Shown piece after piece: positions 44,989 through 54,974 of a stretch of 64,000 nucleotides of DNA; within the stretch, counting starts at the first letter, position 1; each line of letters starts with the position of its first letter. Under the pieces are notes generated by a model. The model saw nothing but the letters and a program-made list of their open reading frames with translations. It was not told where the DNA came from and did no database searches. This DNA comes from JADCRZ01 sp037718865. Lineage in GTDB: Bacteria; Bacteroidota; Bacteroidia; Chitinophagales; Chitinophagaceae. Location: NCBI GenBank assembly GCA_037718865.1, contig JBBJMP010000006.1:270142-334141 (forward strand), read 5' to 3'. The position numbers were made by a program, and so were the translations under genes.

Positions 44989-46627
44989 AGGGTCTCCCTG
45001 AAAAGCTGGAATACTTATCCACAAAGGGTTCCAGGATGTGTATAGCTGTAAAAAAGCCCCACAATGGCATAAAAGATGCGCAAAGTGAGGCAGGAAAAAA
45101 CATACAGCAAATGTACCGCAATCTTTTATTTGAACTTTCGCCTTCCTTGCTTGATCAAAGATTTTTACTAACAGATTTTGGGAAGTTATATCAGTCAATA
45201 CCTTTTGCGGAGTTATCCAAACTTGTACCTGCTCCTGCGGGCCAGTTAAGTGGCAAAGGTTGCAAGAGTTGGCTTAGTGTAGAAGGAGGGATTGCTCTGC
45301 TGATAGCCAAACACTATCTTCAGGTCAGTGATGCGATGTTAATAGAACGGCTTAACACGGACTGGTCGCTTCAATTATTTTGTGGTATCCGTCTGGTTGC
45401 AGATGAAAAAATCAAGGATGATGACTTGGCCGGGCGTTGGAGAAGTTACCTGGGAAAGCATTTGAATATTGATAAATGGCAGGTTCACTTGGCATCGGCA
45501 TGGAAAGTGAATATGGAACAAACCCATGTTGGGTTGACAGATGCTACGTGTTATGAGAGTTACATCACTTATCCTACGGATTCCAAGCTGATATGGAAGT
45601 GTTGTAATGAAGTCTTTACATTAGCAGGTCAACTTCGCAAAAAGTTAAAGCTACGCCGTAGCCGAAGCAACCATGATAAATTCAAGAGCATGTATTTGTC
45701 CTATGCTAAGCTTAAAAAGAAAAGCAAACGCAAAAACAAAAAGTTGTGCAGGAGTATGCTTAAATACCTGGACCGGTTGCTCAAGAGCACCACAAATTTG
45801 TTATCAAAACCATCGGTGCGCCGCAAGGTGCATCGTCTCTCTACGATAGAGAAGATCAAGCAACAGCAATGGAGTCTTTACTTTGGCAAGGAAAGCAAAA
45901 TACCAGACCGCATCGTATCGGTGCATAAGCCCTATATACGCCCTATCGTCCGGGGTAAGGAAACCAAACCGGTAGAATTTGGAGCCAAGGTGAACAAAGT
46001 TCAGATCGACGGGATCAACTTCATAGAACACATAAGCTTTGATGCTTTTAATGAGGGCATCCGCCTACGGCAGGCCACCGAACTTCAAAAAAGATATTTT
46101 GGCAAATGCTCCCAGATAGGTGCTGATGCCATTTATGCCACTAATGCCAACAGAAAATACTGCACCGAAAATAACATAGCCACCAGTTTTGTAGCCAAAG
46201 GCAAACAGGGAAAAGACCAGGAACAGAAATCCCTGATGCGCTCTATATTAGGAAAAATTCGCAGTACCTGGTTGGAGGGAAGTTTTGGTAATGAAAAGAA
46301 TCATTACTTGCTGGGTAAAATAAAAGCCAGAACGCAACCTACAGAAGTTGCATGGATCTTCTTTGGCATTCTCACCAGCAATGCAGTGACAATTACCAAG
46401 CGACGAACGAAAGCATCATCGGGTAAAAAAGCTGCCTAAATGAATCAAACCAGTATGACGACAGTTAAGACAAGTAACTGAAAGGGGAAGTTACGCCAAT
46501 GAGTAATCGAAACGAAGCCAAATTACCAAAAAACATCACTTCAACAATAAAACGTCAAAAAAAGTGAATAATGAATATTATTTTTATATAATATGTATTG
46601 GTATTTTGACATTTTCAGGGAGACCCT
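44989..46627 (+). mobile_element. Intact IS element (IS5/IS1182-like) with 16-bp ends
   Basis: The ends AGGGTCTCCCTGAAAA (44989-45004) and its exact complement (46612-46627) are perfect terminal inverted repeats. The 4-bp duplication AAAT lies outside each (44985-44988, 46628-46631). The element is 1639 bp and contains one transposase gene. It inserted about 110 bases inside the left island end. Confidence 0.92.
45036..46439 (+). CDS. DDE transposase, IS5/IS1182-like
   Basis: The N-terminal region (SWLSVEGGIALLIAKHYLQVSDAMLIERLNTDWSLQLFCGI) matches the first helical domain of this transposase group. The RNase H-like core has Asp in LTDATCYESYITYP, Asp in IGADAIYATNANRKYC and Glu in WLEGSFGNEKNHYLLGKIKART. 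An internal basic stretch (KLKKKSKRKNKKLCRS) probably contacts DNA. The 467-aa frame is intact and the terminal repeats are perfect, so the element may still be active. A shorter start at residue 26 (MYRNLLFEL) is also possible. Confidence 0.92.
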   Translation: MCIAVKKPHNGIKDAQSEAGKNIQQMYRNLLFELSPSLLDQRFLLTDFGKLYQSIPFAELSKLVPAPAGQLSGKGCKSWLSVEGGIALLIAKHYLQVSDAMLIERLNTDWSLQLFCGIRLVADEKIKDDDLAGRWRSYLGKHLNIDKWQVHLASAWKVNMEQTHVGLTDATCYESYITYPTDSKLIWKCCNEVFTLAGQLRKKLKLRRSRSNHDKFKSMYLSYAKLKKKSKRKNKKLCRSMLKYLDRLLKSTTNLLSKPSVRRKVHRLSTIEKIKQQQWSLYFGKESKIPDRIVSVHKPYIRPIVRGKETKPVEFGAKVNKVQIDGINFIEHISFDAFNEGIRLRQATELQKRYFGKCSQIGADAIYATNANRKYCTENNIATSFVAKGKQGKDQEQKSLMRSILGKIRSTWLEGSFGNEKNHYLLGKIKARTQPTEVAWIFFGILTSNAVTITKRRTKASSGKKAA

Positions 46628-46812
46628 AAATACTCTTTCAGTGAGTAATTACTGATAAGACAGCTTATCATCAGAATGAATTCCTTATAGATTATGCTAC
46701 GAAAAGAATAATTTTTTGAGAATTTCAAGTTACCAGGATATCGGACTATACATACTTCAAACCCATTTTACTGTAATAGAAAATAAAGATCAAATGGTAT
46801 TATATATTAATC

Positions 46813-48891
46813 TTAAACAGTCCTTAAATCTTCCAAAAACTCTGAAGCCGGATCAACACTTGTAACCAGTAAACAATCTCTTGCACGAGTGCAGGCAACA
46901 TATAAAAGATGCCGTTCGGTATTATACACTTCTTCCAAATCAGCATTATCAGTAACACTTTCAATACGTTCCTGAAGAGGTATCACTTCATCATCGCATG
47001 CCATTACCACTACTGATTTAAATTCAAGTCCTTTCGCATAATGCATGGTGCTTATTGTAATCTTCCCATTAATGCTTTCAACTGATTCATCTAAAATAAC
47101 ATACGGAACTTTCGCTTTAGCGACAGCAGCAATGGCCCGTGGAACTTCATTAAAAGACCTGACAAAAACACTAACTTCATGAGGAGCTATTCCATCTTTA
47201 ATTTGAGCAAGTATCCAGTCACCAACAAATAGAATTTCTTCATCATTTGTCTGAAAGGTTTTTATTGCAGGTTCCACTCCATTAAATACAGAAATGGTAT
47301 TTCCTCTCTCTTCAATATTGCCATCGGCATCCGATACCTTGGGCGCTAATAAGCGATCTGCTTGTTGCCGGATTTGATGAGAGGTTCTGTAATTTACATG
47401 TAATGTTCTTGACCGGCCTCGAATGTCTATACCAACTGCCATCCATGAAAAAGCCTGTTGGAATATTCTCTGTCCGATATCTCCTGCAAAAAATAAAGCA
47501 TTGGGATTGTTTTTGCCTAAGGCTGCTAAAAAACGCAAATGGCAAACACTGAAATCCTGGGCTTCATCTACAACCGCGTAATCATAAGGGAATACGTTGC
47601 GCTTTGCTAAATGGTCTGTGAGTTTATTAAACAAACCGCCAAATGTCAAAAGTTTTTCCTCTTTAATTTGCTGATTTACACCCGCAAAAATTGACCATAG
47701 AATCTCCCGTTGTTGTTCAGGCAAGCGTGTTTTTCTTCCTAACCTTTTCACATCCCGGTATTCTTCCCATGTTTTCAATTGCCAGGTATCCACTACCTGT
47801 TCCCATTCTGATGTTAGGAACGCAAGATTAAACTTATGTCCTTGTACTCCTGCAGATGCATTTTTTACCACATCCGAAATTTCATCTTTTGATGCAATAT
47901 GTGGAGCAGAAATATTTGCTTTATACAGCCGCTGACCTAATTCGTTAATAGCGTAGACATCAATTTGCTCCGACAAATGGGGTTCATTACTGATTAACCT
48001 TCTAAGCTTTACTTTAAGTGCATTTGCTAATATATTAGAGAACGTTGTAAGTAACACACGGGAATCAGGATTTGATTTTGCGAGAAACACGGCGCGGTGC
48101 AACGCAACAATAGTTTTGCCTGTTCCGGCTGAACCTGATACCCTGGCTGCTCCTGTATAATTTTTTTCTATCCACTGACGCTGTGCCGGATGTAGAAATA
48201 CCGCCCACTTATCCCAGGGAAAATCCAGGGCCCGTTCCAGTTCTTCCATATTATTCATCGTGCGGAAACGGCGTTGTGCATCCGGATGTTTAAACGGATC
48301 TCTTCCTTTAATTACAGGTTGCGAAACAGGTGGTTTGCCGCCTGTTGCCAGTTCCAGTAAAGCATCGCTTGCCTCTGCTGGTAAGTGTTCAATCAATGCA
48401 AACAAACGTTCTTCTGTGGCCTCTTTAACATCCTGCAGCCATTCCAAAGGAACACCATAGCTAAGTAATATGTCATCCGCAATATTTATAAATAGTTTCC
48501 GGGACTTTGATTCAACAGTTTCCTTTTCCTGCACATAAACAGGTATAAAAATTTCCTGTACGGTTTCCCTGATTTCAACAAATTGTGCCGCCCCGGTTTT
48601 TGGATGAACTTCTAATTTTCTCCGCTCCGCCCAATCGTATGCTTTGTCGTGATGATCCACATAACAAAGCAAGAAGTCGCCTTTATTTTTATGAACAATC
48701 AACCTGATATCTCCGCTTACCCGCACCGACCAGAAGTTTTTATCTTTTGCTTTATCTAACTTATGAAAGCTCATACCGGGGTTTGCCGGGTTAAGCTGTA
48801 AATCAAACGCAGTGGTCTTAACTGCTCTTTGTTCATCACCGGATAATCTGGTAAGGCTATCAGTGAATGTATCTGCTATTCTGAATTCCAT
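46813..48891 (-). CDS. UvrD-like helicase with N-terminal RelE-like domain
   Basis: Residues 1-100 have the RelE/ParE toxin fold pattern (FTDSLTRLSGDEQRAVKTTAFDLQLNP, HKLDKAKDKNFWSVRV, DIRLIVHKNKGDFLLCYVDHHDKAYDWAERR). The rest is a superfamily 1 helicase: Walker A GSAGTGKT near 252-259, Walker B VVDEAQDFS, HVNYRTSHQI, TMHYAKGLEFKSVVVM and LLYVACTRARDCLL. The start overlaps the Mod stop by one base (TAATG), so it is translated with Mod and Res. It probably acts with the restriction enzyme on DNA. Whether the RelE-like part still binds RNA or ribosomes is unknown. Confidence 0.85.
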   Translation of the reverse strand: MEFRIADTFTDSLTRLSGDEQRAVKTTAFDLQLNPANPGMSFHKLDKAKDKNFWSVRVSGDIRLIVHKNKGDFLLCYVDHHDKAYDWAERRKLEVHPKTGAAQFVEIRETVQEIFIPVYVQEKETVESKSRKLFINIADDILLSYGVPLEWLQDVKEATEERLFALIEHLPAEASDALLELATGGKPPVSQPVIKGRDPFKHPDAQRRFRTMNNMEELERALDFPWDKWAVFLHPAQRQWIEKNYTGAARVSGSAGTGKTIVALHRAVFLAKSNPDSRVLLTTFSNILANALKVKLRRLISNEPHLSEQIDVYAINELGQRLYKANISAPHIASKDEISDVVKNASAGVQGHKFNLAFLTSEWEQVVDTWQLKTWEEYRDVKRLGRKTRLPEQQREILWSIFAGVNQQIKEEKLLTFGGLFNKLTDHLAKRNVFPYDYAVVDEAQDFSVCHLRFLAALGKNNPNALFFAGDIGQRIFQQAFSWMAVGIDIRGRSRTLHVNYRTSHQIRQQADRLLAPKVSDADGNIEERGNTISVFNGVEPAIKTFQTNDEEILFVGDWILAQIKDGIAPHEVSVFVRSFNEVPRAIAAVAKAKVPYVILDESVESINGKITISTMHYAKGLEFKSVVVMACDDEVIPLQERIESVTDNADLEEVYNTERHLLYVACTRARDCLLVTSVDPASEFLEDLRTV

Positions 48892-51668
48892 TAATGGATC
48901 TTAAATTCTTTCATGACTTCGTCTCCGAGATGGTTAATTACTTTAACTGCAATAAGACCGGTAGCAGGTTTAGGGAACGGACGTGAAGTATCACTGTGTA
49001 AGGATTCCCATGCTTCTTTATTGATCTCTGCTTTCAATGTTGTTTTTAAGGAACTGTATGGATCGTTTGCCCCGAGGAAATAAGCATGACGCACAAAGAA
49101 GCTTTCCCTGTTATAATCGGTATCAATAAACCAGCAGGCAATACCATCAGCACCATCGCTTCGCACTTCGCCGGTATTGGGATGAAATACATCAACTCCA
49201 TTTATCTTCACCTGTATCTTATTGTCCTTTGCATTAAGGATTTCAATATCCGGTTCTCCAAAAATCACAAAGAGGTTTCCTTTTCCGGTATTTTTTAAAT
49301 CATCCGCCATGTGAAGGTCTGCATTCATGCGTGCTTTAAGCACCGGAATCCTTCCAAGCTTATTGAACTCAGTTGTATGCGCTTCGTAGTTAAAGGCACA
49401 GGCAATTAATATATCAAAAGCGGCATCACCGGCTTCGCGGGCAGCCGAAACCAGATCTACCCGTTGCACTGTTCCAAATTCAGGACCAACAAAAATGGCA
49501 GCCCGCTTTTCAATCTCACCTTCCATATATCTGCCTTCTCCACAGACCAGTTCTCCAGGCCAGGCAAGAAGTGATATAAAACTTATTTTCCCTTCTTTAT
49601 GCGCCTGTTGTACACCGGCAGTTTTCAAATTATCCAGGATCATTTGAGCAAAGCTCTGATGGTCGTGGTTGTCACGTCCTTTTTGTTTTAGCGGATCAAT
49701 CAGTTCATCATTTTCATCTACGCCAAGTGTACGATGCGGTGAAATGCTTTCAACTGTAAAAGGGCCTGCTACTCGAACCTTCTTTTTATCATCATAAGGT
49801 TTATCGTATAAGTATTCAGACTCTGCTTTGGCAGCAATGGAAGCATCAATTTCTTTTTGGCGGGCAATGCGGGCCTTCCACCAATCAGCGTGTAAAATTT
49901 TTATAGAATCCGGCCAGGTGTTTTCTGCTTCGCGTGGGATTTCCCATTCCTGCCAATTTTTCTGCAGGGCTTTATTTAAAGCCTCTCTTTGTGGCTCCAA
50001 CTTCTCCTGCCACTTTTCCCAAATTACATCAATCTCTGTATTGTTGGCTATTGATTTTAAGGTAATGTGAGGTACCCGTTCATAAACAAAGCCATGACGA
50101 ATGTTACCATTTACCGATTGTGATGAAGGTGCTGACTTAGTTATTTCAGCCTCTTTTAGTTGACCTTCTTTTGAATCTGATAATAAATAAAAAGGGTAAC
50201 GGGAACCCATGATGCGACTACGGGCGAGTGCTAACGCAACCCTTGAAGTGTCTATAGTAATCCATCTTCTTCCCCATCGTTCGGCAACGTTTGCTGTTGT
50301 TCCAGCGCCACAAGTAGGATCAAGGATTAGATCACCTGGGTCAGTTGACATTAGAAGGCATCTTTGCACAACCTCTTCATTTGTTTGAACAACATAAAAC
50401 TTTCGAAAACTTACCGATAAATTCACCCACAGATTAGTAATTTTTCGAAATGGCCAGTCGTTTACATTCAATCTATAACCAAGTGACTTGCCTTCTTTCA
50501 AAAAGCGTTTAGCGCGACCAATACGAATTAATTTTTCTCTGTTTGTTATCCAGCTACCACCATTAGGCGGAGGAAAATTTTGTCCTTCCCAATCAAATTT
50601 GAAATCTGTTTCCGTGGAATAGGAAGGAGCCAAAAGGGAAAACAATCTGAATATCTTTTTATTTTGAAGATCAGGGTTTTCAAGATCATTTATAGAAGTC
50701 TGTTCAATCTTATGCTCTTTGGTTTCATAAAATCTGTAATGCTGAGTTAAGGATGTTATGGGTTCATAAAGTGGTCGGAACTTAAGTGACTCAATATTAC
50801 GGGCGAACATGATAATGTGGTCATGCATGGTCTCTACATATTTTGCGCCAAGAGGAAGTGATTTCTTTCTAAAAACAATATTTGAAACGAAATTTTCAGC
50901 ACCAAATACTTCTGAAAGGGCAAGAGTTATGATTGCTTCATTCTCCGAATTAATTTGTAAGAATATTGAACCAGAATCTGTGAGTAGGTCACGAGCAACA
51001 GTGAAACGATCCCGTAAATAAGTCAAATAGGAATGTATTCCATCCCTCCATGTGTCCCTAAATGCTTTCACCTGTTCAGGTTCACGTGTAATATGATTTA
51101 CATTCCCATCTTTAACATCCCTACTAGTTGTACTCCACTGAAAATTGCTATTGAACTTAATACCGTACGGCGGATCAAGATAAATACACTGCACCTTTCC
51201 ACGTAGTCCTTCCCGTTCCGCAAGGCTTGCCATTACCTGTAAAGAATCGCCCAATATCATTCTGTTTGACCAATGCTGGTCGTGTTGGTAAAATTCTGTT
51301 TTATCTACTCCTTTTGGAATACCGTTAAAGTCAGAAAAAAGATCAGCCATTATCTTTCCTGATTCATAATCTGTTTCTTTTGATTGCCGAAGCAAATCAT
51401 CTATTAAGGCTTTGGGGTGTACCTTTTCCTGTATGTACAATGGAGGCGCCTGCACCACTAAATCGCTCCAGTCTTTTATGTCTTTTCCACGCCATACCAA
51501 TTGCGGGTCAAGGTCTTTATTTCTTCGTTCATAGGCCACTTGTAAATATGCCGCTTCTTCTTCCTGCACAATGGATTGATACTCTGCCGTAGGTATGTTT
51601 TTACGCGTTGCCTCTTCATGCGTGATTGATTCCACGGATTTTTCGTAAGGCTGTTTTTTTTCTTTCAT
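48891..51668 (-). CDS. Type III-like DNA methyltransferase (Mod)
   Basis: A beta-class adenine methyltransferase has the catalytic motif DPPY (YLDPPYG, about residues 165-168) before the SAM-binding motif (DPTCGAGTTANVAERWG). This order is usual for type III Mod proteins. At 925 aa it is longer than a typical Mod (about 600-700 aa). The additional C-terminal 400 residues contain AEFNKLGRIPVLKARMNAD-type and VIFGEPDI sequences and may form target recognition or a Res contact. Res ends in a 4-bp ATGA overlap. It protects host sites from the Res nuclease; the recognition sequence cannot be read. Confidence 0.88.
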   Translation of the reverse strand: MKEKKQPYEKSVESITHEEATRKNIPTAEYQSIVQEEEAAYLQVAYERRNKDLDPQLVWRGKDIKDWSDLVVQAPPLYIQEKVHPKALIDDLLRQSKETDYESGKIMADLFSDFNGIPKGVDKTEFYQHDQHWSNRMILGDSLQVMASLAEREGLRGKVQCIYLDPPYGIKFNSNFQWSTTSRDVKDGNVNHITREPEQVKAFRDTWRDGIHSYLTYLRDRFTVARDLLTDSGSIFLQINSENEAIITLALSEVFGAENFVSNIVFRKKSLPLGAKYVETMHDHIIMFARNIESLKFRPLYEPITSLTQHYRFYETKEHKIEQTSINDLENPDLQNKKIFRLFSLLAPSYSTETDFKFDWEGQNFPPPNGGSWITNREKLIRIGRAKRFLKEGKSLGYRLNVNDWPFRKITNLWVNLSVSFRKFYVVQTNEEVVQRCLLMSTDPGDLILDPTCGAGTTANVAERWGRRWITIDTSRVALALARSRIMGSRYPFYLLSDSKEGQLKEAEITKSAPSSQSVNGNIRHGFVYERVPHITLKSIANNTEIDVIWEKWQEKLEPQREALNKALQKNWQEWEIPREAENTWPDSIKILHADWWKARIARQKEIDASIAAKAESEYLYDKPYDDKKKVRVAGPFTVESISPHRTLGVDENDELIDPLKQKGRDNHDHQSFAQMILDNLKTAGVQQAHKEGKISFISLLAWPGELVCGEGRYMEGEIEKRAAIFVGPEFGTVQRVDLVSAAREAGDAAFDILIACAFNYEAHTTEFNKLGRIPVLKARMNADLHMADDLKNTGKGNLFVIFGEPDIEILNAKDNKIQVKINGVDVFHPNTGEVRSDGADGIACWFIDTDYNRESFFVRHAYFLGANDPYSSLKTTLKAEINKEAWESLHSDTSRPFPKPATGLIAVKVINHLGDEVMKEFKIH

Positions 51669-54600
51669 ATTACGGATTCTTCTGCTTCTTTATGTGCTGC
51701 TGTTTCAATTAGTTTATTAAATTCAGTTGCAAGCTTTGATTTCAGGTCAGCTTCCATGGCATATACATCTTTAAACTCTGCAAAAGCCCAGCGTCCATAT
51801 TGTCCATTGTTATTCACGCCGGGTATCCAATAATTATCCATAGTAATCTTCTTAACCTTCGCATCTTCACGGCGATAGCCTTTTATTTCTATCACCAGGT
51901 GTAAAAGATCATCTTCGCCATTGCCATCATCAATCAATACTATAAAATCAGGGAGATACTTACGCACTTCCGACCCGAAGCGATAAGGCACTTCAAAACC
52001 GAGATTGTGATTTTTTACATACGCTTTTACCTGTGGATGCGCTTCAACCACCCGGCAAAGCTCGGCCTCCCAGCTACTATCCAATACAACCCAGTTTACA
52101 GGGCATTTTCTTGAATCGGTTTGATACCGGTCAGTTTTAGAGGTATTGAAATTTACATATGCCGAAGAGCCAACAGGGTTATAGGGATCAGGTAAAATGT
52201 TTATGGGTTTTGTTCCTATAAAAGCATTATTTATTCCGGCAGTAATTCTTTCACATGCCATATCAGCAAGCATTTTGTACCGCAATTGGGCCGGGTAAGT
52301 GCCTCCCTTACAAACCAGGTAGTTGTCAAGCCACTGCCTGGTTATTCTTTTTAATTGCCCGAATAAATGCAGTTTGGGTTCTTCTCCGGGATCCCGCCAT
52401 TTTGTAAGTACCAGGTGTGATACCAGTTCATATAATACCTGTGAAGGTCTTACATCGCCGGTGTGCACCAGATTCAAATCAACGCCTTCGCCAATGATAC
52501 CGGAATTGAGTGTTTCGGTAGCACCCACCAGATCAGGTGTTAATTCCATGATTGAATCTTCATTAAAGTCAGCAGTTAACCTTTCTTCAGGTAGTTCAAT
52601 CCTGTAGCCGGTAACTCTGGGAAAGCGGATTTCAAGATGGTCTCTTTCAGGACGTACTGCTTTTACTTGTATCGTTTCACGTGGCGGTTGTGGCGGCGCA
52701 ATAACCGGTTTGGCTGTAAAGTCGAATGGGATACCCAGCACATCAGCATATTCGGTATTGAACAATCCATTTTCATTTAGTTCATATGATTGCCTGCGTA
52801 AGGCACGACCGATTACCTGCTCGCAAAGCAATTGGGTTCCAAAAGCGCGAACACCCAACACATGTGTTACGGTATTTGCATCCCAGCCTTCCGTTAGCAT
52901 GGAAACGGAAACCAGACAACGTATAGAACCACCCAAGCTTCCGTAACGGCCTACCGTATTCATTACCTCACGTAACAGGTTCTGATCGGTTAAATTCTCC
53001 GCCTCTCTTATATCACCGGTTCTTTCAATGATCTCTCTTCGAAAGCGTTCGATTTCATCGGCAGCCATACTCCGGAAGTTATCATCTAAAGCTTCGCCGG
53101 ACTCTAATTGGTTACTGTCAATAAGAAGTGTATTTGGGCGGGCATACGGATTACCATGTTCATCAAAATTCCGGAACAATTCAAGCCTCCCGTTTATGGG
53201 TGTAAATGAACCATCATCATTTTTTCTGTTAAAGCCGGAAATATAATCGTACACTAATTTCGATGTAGAGGTATTATTGCAAACCACAATAAAGCATGGA
53301 GGCACATTTATTCCGGCTGTTCCCCAAAGTTCAAATGTTTTGGCATAATGGCCATATAGTGCCTCCAATGCGGTTTGCAATTGTGGCGGAAGGCTTAAAG
53401 GATCCAGTTCACCACTTTTGCCCCGTCCTTTTTTAGGCATCCTGGTTCTTATATGTTCCCATAAATCACGAAACATCGGCATGTCAGCGCCGGGAATATT
53501 ATCTGCTACCGGTACACGTGGAAGTTTTACAATACCACACTCAATAGCATCCATCAGAGAAAAGTCACTCATGGTCCAGGGAAACAAAGTGCCTTCAGCA
53601 TAACCTGAACCTCTTAAAAAAAATGGCGTTGCGGAAAGATCAATAACTCTTGTAATACCCATGTTGCGCTTAACAGCTTCGATCCCGGATATCCATACAC
53701 GTGCCGCTTCTCGGTTATCCTGGGCTTCTTTTTTATCATCACCGGCTAGCTCCTTTTCCTCTTCATCAGCTTCCGGTTTTTCCCGGTAACAATGATGCGC
53801 CTCATCATTTATGACCATTATATTCTTTAAACCCATTAAATCAGGCATTACCCTTTGAATCATCTGACCTTCAGTTTCAAGCGTATTTAGTCCATCACCT
53901 AACTTTCCCTGCAAAAGCTGACGACCTCCTTTGGACAACTCCATCTTTTCTCGCAGTTTAAATGCGTGGTAATTGGTAATAACGATTTTTGCCCTTTGTA
54001 AGTCATCAATCATATCAACAGGAATCAGTTCACGTGTAGCATAATAACTATAGGGGTCATTAGGCATAAGCACTTGTAAGCGATCTTTGATGGTTATGCC
54101 AGGTGCCACAATGAGAAATCCTCTTGTAAATCTCTGGCTTTGCGGTCGCCTTACAGCATTGATAGTTTGCCAGGCAATCAACATTGCCATAACCGTTGTT
54201 TTACCGGCACCTGTTGCTAATTTTAATGCAAGCCTGAAAATTTCAGGATTAGCATCGTTGTTGGCATTTAATAGATGGTCTATAAAACTCTTTCCCATCT
54301 TGCCTGCGTTGGGTGCCACTTCCGTAAGCCAGATAGCTGTTTCCGCTGCTTCTACCTGGCAGAAAAACGGCCGAATACTACTAAACTTATAGTTACGCCA
54401 ATGTTGCAAAAGACGGGCAGTTTCAGGAGTGACCTGCCATTGATTCGGATCAGGGATATTTCGCCATTTAGTCACTTCTGCGCGTAACAGATTGATAATG
54501 GAAGTCGGATCGTATTGTTGTTTGTCCGTAGATAATCCTTTGCCTTCATCAAAAATCAATTCTTGTTGCTTAGATTTTCCTTTTTGCTTGCGTGGCTTGG

Positions 54601-54742
54601 GAATGGGAGTTATGAATTGCGCCGGACGTCTTTTATCAACAACCTTTTGAGTTGGTTGTCCTTGTTCATCAAGCTCCCAATATTTTAGAGGGTACTCGTA
54701 AGGCGAATTTAATATGGGTCGTTCGAAAAATGGATTAGACAT
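51665..54742 (-). CDS. Restriction endonuclease Res-like helicase-nuclease (BPTD_3080-type)
   Basis: A superfamily 2 helicase core starts with LKLATGAGKTTVMAML (Walker A near 176-182) and INDEAHHCYREKP (DEAH). It continues with VIDLSATPFFLRG and VLGVRAFGTQLLCEQVIGRALRR. A C-terminal nuclease domain has the PD-(D/E)XK pattern YLPDFIVLIDD and HLVIEIKGYR. The family is the restriction subunit that works with the type III-like Mod at 48891; the name BPTD_3080 family is from memory. It is the first gene of the operon, and 232 bp of upstream DNA must hold the promoter. Length 1025 aa. Confidence 0.9.
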   Translation of the reverse strand: MSNPFFERPILNSPYEYPLKYWELDEQGQPTQKVVDKRRPAQFITPIPKPRKQKGKSKQQELIFDEGKGLSTDKQQYDPTSIINLLRAEVTKWRNIPDPNQWQVTPETARLLQHWRNYKFSSIRPFFCQVEAAETAIWLTEVAPNAGKMGKSFIDHLLNANNDANPEIFRLALKLATGAGKTTVMAMLIAWQTINAVRRPQSQRFTRGFLIVAPGITIKDRLQVLMPNDPYSYYATRELIPVDMIDDLQRAKIVITNYHAFKLREKMELSKGGRQLLQGKLGDGLNTLETEGQMIQRVMPDLMGLKNIMVINDEAHHCYREKPEADEEEKELAGDDKKEAQDNREAARVWISGIEAVKRNMGITRVIDLSATPFFLRGSGYAEGTLFPWTMSDFSLMDAIECGIVKLPRVPVADNIPGADMPMFRDLWEHIRTRMPKKGRGKSGELDPLSLPPQLQTALEALYGHYAKTFELWGTAGINVPPCFIVVCNNTSTSKLVYDYISGFNRKNDDGSFTPINGRLELFRNFDEHGNPYARPNTLLIDSNQLESGEALDDNFRSMAADEIERFRREIIERTGDIREAENLTDQNLLREVMNTVGRYGSLGGSIRCLVSVSMLTEGWDANTVTHVLGVRAFGTQLLCEQVIGRALRRQSYELNENGLFNTEYADVLGIPFDFTAKPVIAPPQPPRETIQVKAVRPERDHLEIRFPRVTGYRIELPEERLTADFNEDSIMELTPDLVGATETLNSGIIGEGVDLNLVHTGDVRPSQVLYELVSHLVLTKWRDPGEEPKLHLFGQLKRITRQWLDNYLVCKGGTYPAQLRYKMLADMACERITAGINNAFIGTKPINILPDPYNPVGSSAYVNFNTSKTDRYQTDSRKCPVNWVVLDSSWEAELCRVVEAHPQVKAYVKNHNLGFEVPYRFGSEVRKYLPDFIVLIDDGNGEDDLLHLVIEIKGYRREDAKVKKITMDNYWIPGVNNNGQYGRWAFAEFKDVYAMEADLKSKLATEFNKLIETAAHKEAEESVI

Positions 54743-54974
54743 AAGTTTTATGGTTCAATAGCAAGTAAAGGTTATATAGAATGGAAGTTAGAATTTTTAG
54801 GTTACTAAGTAATATTTTTGAATTCTCCATATATGCATAATAGTAATAGCTAAAATGTTTTTGCGTTCTGCCCTAGGTTGTGATTGAAACCGTGTTTTTT
54901 ACCTTATGCTTCAATGTTAGTACATTAGTTCTTCAGGATATAACAACTTCTTGTAAATGATAAACTGTTAGAAC

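Noticed and set aside
44982..44990. Longer IS inverted repeat including flanking AT bases
   Set aside because: The bases outside AGGGTCTC are the 4-bp duplication AAAT and are not part of the ends.
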